Below, one piece after another: positions 21,898 to 26,775 of a stretch of DNA of 26,775 nt. The stretch's first letter is position 1. Each line of letters opens with the position of its first letter. This DNA comes from UBA1557 sp041675185 (GTDB taxonomy: Bacteria; Patescibacteriota; Patescibacteriia; Magasanikbacterales; UBA922), in the NCBI GenBank assembly GCA_041675185.1, contig JBAYUH010000014.1, positions 1 to 26,775 on the forward strand, written 5' to 3'. The notes beneath the pieces are model-generated. The model searched no databases. It worked only from the letters and a program-made list of their open reading frames with translations, and had not been told where the DNA came from. The translations under genes and the position numbers were made by a program.

Positions 21898-23157
21898 ATG
21901 CTCGACATAAAATTTATTCGCGACAATAGCGAATTGGTCAAAAAAAACTGTCAAAATAGAAAAGTAAAAGTAGATATTGATAAACTACTTGATCTTGATA
22001 TACAAAAAAGAGAAAAGATGCAAGAAGTAGAAGAACTTCGTTTCAAGAGAAATAATGGTTCCAAAGGCAAACCAAGTGAAGATGAAATCAAACAAATGCG
22101 TGAAGTGGGAGAGAAAATAAAATTTTTAGAAGAAGAATTGAAAACTATTGAAGAAAATTATTTAAACTTAATGCTTCAGGTACCAAATATGACTCACGAA
22201 AAAAGTCCTGTTGGTGGTGAAGAAGATTTTACTGTAATTGAAGAAAGGGGAGTTATCCCAAGTTTTGATTTTGAAGCCAAAGATCATGAAGAGTTGATGA
22301 TAAACCTTGATTTGGTAGACTTCGAACGTGGTGCCAAAGTCACTGGTAGTAAATTTTATTTTTTCAAAAATGACATAGTGAAATTAAACCAAGCTATGCT
22401 AAATTATGGCATGGAAATTTTGGAAAAGCATGGTTATAGTTTGATAGAAACTCCGGATTTAGCTAAACATGAAATATTACTTGGTGCAGGTTTCAATCCT
22501 CGTGGCAATGAAAAACAAATCTATAATCTTGCTGATGAAGATTTGAGTCTGGTAGGTACTGCTGAAATTACAATGTTGGGTTATCATGCCAACGAAGTAT
22601 TAGATTTGAATGGTGGACCAAAGAAATATGCTGCCATGTCACATTGTTTCCGTACTGAAGCCGGAGCTTATGGTCGCACTAGCAAAGGACTTTATCGTGT
22701 TCACCAATTTACCAAACTTGAAATGTTTATTTTTTGTAAGCCAGAAGATAGTGAAAAATTACATCAAGAATTATTAAGTATTGAAAAAGAAATTTGTGAT
22801 GGTCTAGAAATTCCTTATCGTGTAATTGACATTCCAACAGGGGATTTAGGTGGCCCTGCTTTTCGCAAATATGATCTTGAAGCTTGGATGACTATGAAAG
22901 CTGAAAACGGAACCAAAGGTGGTTATGGTGAAATTACTAGTACTAGTAACTGTACAGATTATCAGGCCAGAAGATTAAACATCAAATACAAAAATGACGA
23001 AGGAAAAAATGAATTTGTTCACACACTAAATGGTACAGCTGTAGTACTTAGTCGTTTTCCAATTGCTATTTTAGAAAATAACCAACAATCTGATGGTAGT
23101 ATCAAAATTCCAAAAGTTTTGCAAAAGTTTGTAGGGAAAGAAATTATTACAAAATAA
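21898..23157 (+). CDS. serS: Serine--tRNA ligase
   Basis: A 419-residue SerRS of normal length. The N-terminal long antiparallel coiled coil that grips the tRNA variable arm spans about 27-100 (LDIQKREKMQEVEELRFKRN onward, with VPNMTHEKSPVGGEED after it). Catalytic motif 2 region reads LVGTAEI and FRTEAGAYGRTSKGLYRVHQF cut to FRTEAGAYGRTSKGLYRVHQ, and motif 3 TLNGTAVVLSRFPIAILEN. GEITSTSNCTDYQARRLNI is also typical. It charges tRNA-Ser. The following NUDIX gene starts two bases after the stop, so they share a transcript. Confidence 0.96.
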   Translation: MLDIKFIRDNSELVKKNCQNRKVKVDIDKLLDLDIQKREKMQEVEELRFKRNNGSKGKPSEDEIKQMREVGEKIKFLEEELKTIEENYLNLMLQVPNMTHEKSPVGGEEDFTVIEERGVIPSFDFEAKDHEELMINLDLVDFERGAKVTGSKFYFFKNDIVKLNQAMLNYGMEILEKHGYSLIETPDLAKHEILLGAGFNPRGNEKQIYNLADEDLSLVGTAEITMLGYHANEVLDLNGGPKKYAAMSHCFRTEAGAYGRTSKGLYRVHQFTKLEMFIFCKPEDSEKLHQELLSIEKEICDGLEIPYRVIDIPTGDLGGPAFRKYDLEAWMTMKAENGTKGGYGEITSTSNCTDYQARRLNIKYKNDEGKNEFVHTLNGTAVVLSRFPIAILENNQQSDGSIKIPKVLQKFVGKEIITK

Positions 23158-23159
23158 TT

Positions 23160-23633
23160 ATGAGAACAGTACAAGGTACAGACAAAGATGGAAATAAAAT
23201 TGAAATGAATATTGATGAATTATTTTTTAGACCAGCCGTTTATGGAATAGTTTTCAGGGATAAAGAAGTTCTAATGTTTAATCAAAATTTTGGCTATACA
23301 TTACCTGGCGGTGGAGTAGATATTGGCGAAACACTTGAAGAAGCTCTGGTAAGGGAAATGAAAGAAGAAACTGGTTACAGTGTAAAAATAATAAATATTG
23401 TAGAAGTAAAAACTAATTTTTTCAAACTCCCAGGATCAAATAAAAATTGCCAAACAATTAGAATGTTTTTTCTTTGTAAAATAATTTCTAATGAAATATT
23501 AGAGATAAAATTGGAAAAAACAGAAATTGCATTTAATTCGAAACCAGAGTGGGTAAATCTAGACAATTTGGACAAAATAAAGATAGGAGACACTGATGAA
23601 ATAATTTCAATTATCAAAAAATCACTGAACTAA
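23160..23633 (+). CDS. NUDIX hydrolase
   Basis: A 157-residue NUDIX protein with a textbook box, GGVDIGETLEEALVREMKEET followed by GY, in which Glu residues of REMKEE bind the metal. The N-terminal part (MRTVQGTDKDGNKIEMNIDE) is a short extension. YTLPGGG precedes the box as in MutT-like enzymes. Substrate cannot be read from sequence; nucleoside diphosphate derivatives are usual. It starts two bases after serS and ends three bases before the hydrolase gene, so it is in the middle of an operon. It is the second NUDIX domain within 2 kb, the first being fused to RdgB. Confidence 0.9.
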   Translation: MRTVQGTDKDGNKIEMNIDELFFRPAVYGIVFRDKEVLMFNQNFGYTLPGGGVDIGETLEEALVREMKEETGYSVKIINIVEVKTNFFKLPGSNKNCQTIRMFFLCKIISNEILEIKLEKTEIAFNSKPEWVNLDNLDKIKIGDTDEIISIIKKSLN

Positions 23634-23636
23634 TTT

Positions 23637-24368
23637 ATGGACAATATAGCTACAAAAACAAAACTTATTATCATCCCTGGTTGGGGTGGATCAAAAGAAA
23701 CTTGGTCTGATTTTATTTCCTTAGCTCTAAGTGATTTTGAAGTAGAAGTGATAGAATTACCTTGTTTTGGTATAGAACCTTGTCCTACGTCAATCTGGGG
23801 TGTAGAAGAGTACTCACAGTTTGTAACTAACAAACTAAATGCTTTGAAAAAACCTAGTCAACAAACTATTTTACTTGGTCATAGTTTTGGTGGACAAATA
23901 GCAACTTATTTATTAGGAAACAATCCAAATATTGTAGACAAACTTATTTTGAGTGGGGCTGCTGTCTATCGAAAACCTAAAAGTGCTAAAAACTATACCT
24001 TCAAATTTATGGCTAAAAGTGGTAAAATAGTATTCAGTTTACCAATCTTAAATAAATTGGCAAAAATAATGCGTAAAGTGTTGTATAAAATTATTGGAAC
24101 AGGTGATTACAATAAAACAACTGGTATAAAAAGAGATATTTTTTTAAAAATTACCAAACAAGATGTTAGTCAGTATTTATCTAAAATAAAAATTCCTACT
24201 TTAGTAGTGTGGGGAGATAAAGATGTTTTTGTATCCATAAAAAATGCCAAAGAAATAGCCAAAAATCTTCCAAATTCCCAATTAAAAATAATAAAAAATG
24301 GAACACACGGTTTGCATCTTTGGAAAAAAGAAGAATTACTAAAAATAATAATGGAATTTTTAAAATAA
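23637..24368 (+). CDS. Alpha/beta hydrolase
   Basis: A 243-residue alpha/beta-hydrolase. LIIPGWGGSKETW forms the oxyanion region (about 11-23). The nucleophile elbow is G-H-S83-F-G. D196 in WGDKDVF and H224 in NGTHGLHL complete a likely triad. Length and spacing fit the BioH/MhpC-like group, esterases or lipases acting on small substrates. No signal peptide, so cytoplasmic. A basic lid segment lies at about 105-150 (KPKSAKNYTFKFMAKSGK). It is co-transcribed with serS and the NUDIX gene upstream and the Mur ligase downstream, with gaps of only a few bases. The substrate is unknown. Confidence 0.88.
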   Translation: MDNIATKTKLIIIPGWGGSKETWSDFISLALSDFEVEVIELPCFGIEPCPTSIWGVEEYSQFVTNKLNALKKPSQQTILLGHSFGGQIATYLLGNNPNIVDKLILSGAAVYRKPKSAKNYTFKFMAKSGKIVFSLPILNKLAKIMRKVLYKIIGTGDYNKTTGIKRDIFLKITKQDVSQYLSKIKIPTLVVWGDKDVFVSIKNAKEIAKNLPNSQLKIIKNGTHGLHLWKKEELLKIIMEFLK

Positions 24369-24374
24369 TATATT

Positions 24375-25964
24375 ATGCAAATTATAGACCTAGCAATAGT
24401 TTTTTTCTGGTTTATTAGCATGAGCAATGAATATCTCCAGTTTGCTTATTTTTGGCAATTAAAGGAATATCGTTGGGATAGATTTTTTGATTTGTTAAGC
24501 ACTACAGAAGGAAAGAGAATATTGTTTCGTTATGATTTTCTTTACAAAATACCGCTTATTTTAGTGATATTTTTTTGGGATCAAAAATTAGCAATAATAA
24601 AATGGGTAGTTTTACTAATTTTTATTTTGGATTTTTCTTACTTAATTTTGAAAGTTATTTTGAAAAAACCAATCAAAAAACCAGTATTTAGTTTGAAAGT
24701 TATTTTGATTTTATTTGTAGCAATTTTTGTAGAATCTATTTTTTTCTTAAAAACTCAAGATCCTAGGACTATAGCTGTTTTTAGTTTCTTAAGATTTATA
24801 TTAATTACAATTATAATCACTTTTGTAAATATTGCCACACAACTTATAAAAAAATACGTAGCTAATTTAGCCAAAAGAAAATTAGCTAAATACAAAAAAT
24901 TAACTGTCATAGGTATAACAGGTAGTTATGGTAAAACAAGTACAAAAGAAATACTTACAAACTTAATTTCTTATAAATTCAAAGTTGTCAAAACTCCAAA
25001 AAATATTAATACTGATTTTGGTATTAGTAAATTTATTTTACAGACCAATTTCAAAGATGTTGATTTTTTCGTAGTAGAGATGGGAGCTTATAGAGTGGGT
25101 GATTTGAATGAACATTGTAATATTGTAAACCCTAAAATAGGTATTTTGACAGCTATTAGCCCTCAACATTTGAGTCTATTTGGTTCTATTGAGAATATTC
25201 AAAAAGCTAAGTATGAATTACTAAAATACCTACCAAAAAATGGCTTAGCTGTAACTAACTCTGATAATAAATATTGCCGAGAATTTTTGGAAGAAATAAA
25301 AGCCAAAACAATGACCTTTGGTTTTGAAGAAGAATTCAAACCTACCTGTCTAATTGAAGACATAAAAAATACAACAGAAGGAATTATTTGTAAATTCAAA
25401 AAAACAACCAATCAAGAAATTCATACAGAACTACACACCAAACTTTCTGGAGAATACAATATTTTGAATCTTGCCCCTTCTTTTTTAGTAGCCGATTATC
25501 TAGGTTTTTCTGCAGAAGATCTACAAGAAGCTGTCAAAAAAATAGAAAATCCCAAATACGCTTTGAATGTGTATAATTATGGCAAAGCTATCATAATAGA
25601 TGATACTTATAATTCTAACCCAGATGGATTTAAAGTAGCTATAAATATGTTGGCTAGTTACTCTCATGAATACAAAAAAATTATAGTAACAAGAGGAATC
25701 ATTGAACTTGGTGAACTTAGTAATGAGATTCACGAACAAATTGGTGGTGAGATAGCTTTCGTAGCTGACGATTTGGTAATTACAACCCCTGATTTCGTAG
25801 AACCTCTCAAAAAAGGCGTGGGTACCAAATATCAGACAAAAGTAATGGTCAAAACTAGTAGTCTAGATTTATTAGCCTATCTGAAAGAACATAAAAAAAC
25901 AAAATCAGTTATTTTGTTAGAAAATAGAATACCTGAGATAATAAGACATGAGTTAAAAAAATAA
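24375..25964 (+). CDS. MurF-like Mur ligase with N-terminal membrane domain
   Basis: A 529-residue protein. Residues 1-155 carry four or five hydrophobic helices; from about 175 it is a Mur ligase. The ATP loop is G180-I-T-G-S-Y-G-K187-T-S-T. KNINTDFGIS and VVEMGAYRVGDL match MurF-type central domains. AISPQHLSLFGSIENIQKAKYEL is cut here to HLSLFGSIENIQKAKYEL, with the Lys that is carbamylated in Mur ligases. IDDTYNSNPDGFKVA marks the C-terminal domain. MurF adds D-Ala-D-Ala to the peptidoglycan stem; standard MurF is soluble and about 450 residues long. The membrane part would place the ligase beside wall synthesis or lipid-linked substrates. Whether the substrate is the usual one cannot be read. 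It follows the hydrolase gene by six bases. Confidence 0.85.
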   Translation: MQIIDLAIVFFWFISMSNEYLQFAYFWQLKEYRWDRFFDLLSTTEGKRILFRYDFLYKIPLILVIFFWDQKLAIIKWVVLLIFILDFSYLILKVILKKPIKKPVFSLKVILILFVAIFVESIFFLKTQDPRTIAVFSFLRFILITIIITFVNIATQLIKKYVANLAKRKLAKYKKLTVIGITGSYGKTSTKEILTNLISYKFKVVKTPKNINTDFGISKFILQTNFKDVDFFVVEMGAYRVGDLNEHCNIVNPKIGILTAISPQHLSLFGSIENIQKAKYELLKYLPKNGLAVTNSDNKYCREFLEEIKAKTMTFGFEEEFKPTCLIEDIKNTTEGIICKFKKTTNQEIHTELHTKLSGEYNILNLAPSFLVADYLGFSAEDLQEAVKKIENPKYALNVYNYGKAIIIDDTYNSNPDGFKVAINMLASYSHEYKKIIVTRGIIELGELSNEIHEQIGGEIAFVADDLVITTPDFVEPLKKGVGTKYQTKVMVKTSSLDLLAYLKEHKKTKSVILLENRIPEIIRHELKK

Positions 25965-25967
25965 ATT

Positions 25968-26775
25968 ATGATTTTCACTGGTTTCCACCCCAATATTTAT
26001 AAAAAAGATATTGCAACAGCTCTTTCATTTTTGCTTTTACCATGGAAATGGTCACAATTAAGAAAGGGCAAATATATAACTGAAGTAGAGAATTGGTTAC
26101 AAAATTATTTTGCTGTAAAATATGCAGTTACTTTTGATAGTGGACGTACTGCTTTACAAAAAGCTATAGAAGCTGTTGGTGTAACAATGAAAGACGAAGT
26201 GCTCGTACAAGCTTATACTTGTTTGGTAGTAAGCAATGCTATCAATTGGGCTGGAGGAAAACCTATTTATGTAGATGTGGATGAAAATTTCAATATGGAT
26301 ATAGAAGATTTGAAAAATAAAATAACAGAAAAATCAAAAATACTAATTATTCAACACACTTTTGGTAAGGCAGCTAATTTGGAAAAATTGATACAAATTG
26401 CTAGAGAAAATAACTTGATGATTATAGAAGATTGCGCTCATTCCTTAGGAACAAAATACAATGATAAGTTGACTGGCACTTTTGGAGATATAGGAATGCT
26501 AAGTTTTGGTAGTGATAAAATAATTTCATCTTCTCGTGGTGGAGCACTCATTACCAACAATGAAAAATTAGCTGAAAAAATAATGCTGTTGAACAAAAAA
26601 TTAGCATTACCAACTATTAGAACTACTGTTCAAAATTTATTTAATTTTCCGATTTTTTATATTGGAAAAAAAATGTATGATATTCTACTTGGTAAAATTT
26701 TTTTAGCTATTGCTCAAAAAATAGGACTAACTGGAAAAATAATCTACAAAGAAGAAAAAGCTTGTAACCGATTAA
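25968..26775 (+). CDS. DegT/DnrJ/EryC1-family aminotransferase, 3' end beyond window
   Basis: The frame from ATG 25968 stays open for 269 codons to the window edge, so this is the N-terminal part of a longer protein (family 370-400 residues). PLP-dependent sugar aminotransferase signatures are present: FDSGRTALQKAIEA (about 60-73), QAYTCLVVSNAINWAGGKP, and IEDCAHSLGT with D155, which contacts the pyridine nitrogen. Then GDIGMLSFGSDKIISSSRGG has the probable Schiff-base K184. These enzymes make amino sugars for surface glycans; the substrate is not predictable. The gene begins three bases after the Mur ligase, so the two may share a transcript in envelope synthesis. The stretch FNFPIFYIGKKMYDILLG (about 224-241) is more hydrophobic than usual in the family. 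Confidence 0.85.
   Translation, partial: MIFTGFHPNIYKKDIATALSFLLLPWKWSQLRKGKYITEVENWLQNYFAVKYAVTFDSGRTALQKAIEAVGVTMKDEVLVQAYTCLVVSNAINWAGGKPIYVDVDENFNMDIEDLKNKITEKSKILIIQHTFGKAANLEKLIQIARENNLMIIEDCAHSLGTKYNDKLTGTFGDIGMLSFGSDKIISSSRGGALITNNEKLAEKIMLLNKKLALPTIRTTVQNLFNFPIFYIGKKMYDILLGKIFLAIAQKIGLTGKIIYKEEKACNRL

Noticed and set aside
1..26775. CRISPR arrays, tRNA or rRNA genes, transposases
   Set aside because: No evenly spaced repeats, no cloverleaf with a GGTTCRA arm outside coding sequence, and no transposase motifs on either strand.
1..26775. Alternative genetic code with TGA as an amino acid
   Set aside because: TGA ends mrdA, proS and the NTF2-like gene at family-consistent positions, and no conserved gene needs TGA read-through.

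Overview
The window reads as a piece of a chromosome from an AT-rich bacterium of the Candidate Phyla Radiation (Patescibacteria, probably Parcubacteria-like). The grounds are very low GC (about 20-35% by eye in most genes), compact housekeeping genes with few recognisable Shine-Dalgarno motifs, a short ProRS without the editing insert, a helicase with a fused nuclease, a minimal DciA, and small lineage-type membrane proteins. TGA is used as a stop (mrdA, proS), so this is not the recoded Gracilibacteria/Absconditabacteria type. The taxonomy is inference. All supported genes are on the + strand.

Region 1 (47-7287) is a tight six-gene operon for a membrane complex of the complex I / group 4 hydrogenase family, in the order small subunit, HyfB-like, HyfC-like, HyfE-like, HyfF-like, then a NuoC-NuoD-type fused large subunit. 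The ion-pumping subunits look intact. The redox subunits have lost their metal ligands. The large subunit has Ser/Ser/Ser/Asn in place of the four [NiFe] cysteines. The small subunit has Asp in place of three of the four cysteines that hold the proximal iron-sulfur cluster. No ferredoxin-like subunit, maturation protease or hyp gene is in the window. This resembles the energy-converting-hydrogenase-related (Ehr) complexes but goes further, because the cluster site is also dismantled. It is the best candidate here for an undescribed system.

Region 2 (7288-8362) is accessory. After a terminator comes a cassette of clearly higher GC (about 46%) with its own strong promoter, an abutting palindrome, a structured leader and a gene for a CaMKII-association-domain/SnoaL-like protein. 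The cassette is flanked by a 9-bp direct repeat and followed by a hairpin whose loop shows a full consensus Shine-Dalgarno sequence with no ATG behind it. A 44-residue protein with eight cysteines and a good terminator follow.

Region 3 (8363-13527) holds a UvrD/PcrA-type helicase fused to an iron-sulfur PD-(D/E)XK nuclease, a long nested hairpin, dciA, a small membrane protein and proS. Region 4 (13616-18012) is the rod-shape cluster mreB-mreC-mreD-mrdA, preceded by an inverted-repeat array. Region 5 (18110-24368) holds greA with an attenuator-like leader, lysS, a nucleotidyltransferase, an RdgB-NUDIX fusion, serS, a second NUDIX hydrolase and an alpha/beta hydrolase. Region 6 (24375-26775) holds a Mur ligase with an N-terminal membrane domain and the start of a DegT-family aminotransferase that runs off the end.

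Three short stem-loops with a shared loop motif (TCGCTYCKCTC-like) but different, still paired stems sit in front of the helicase, rdgB-NUDIX and serS genes. The helicase start codon lies inside one of them.
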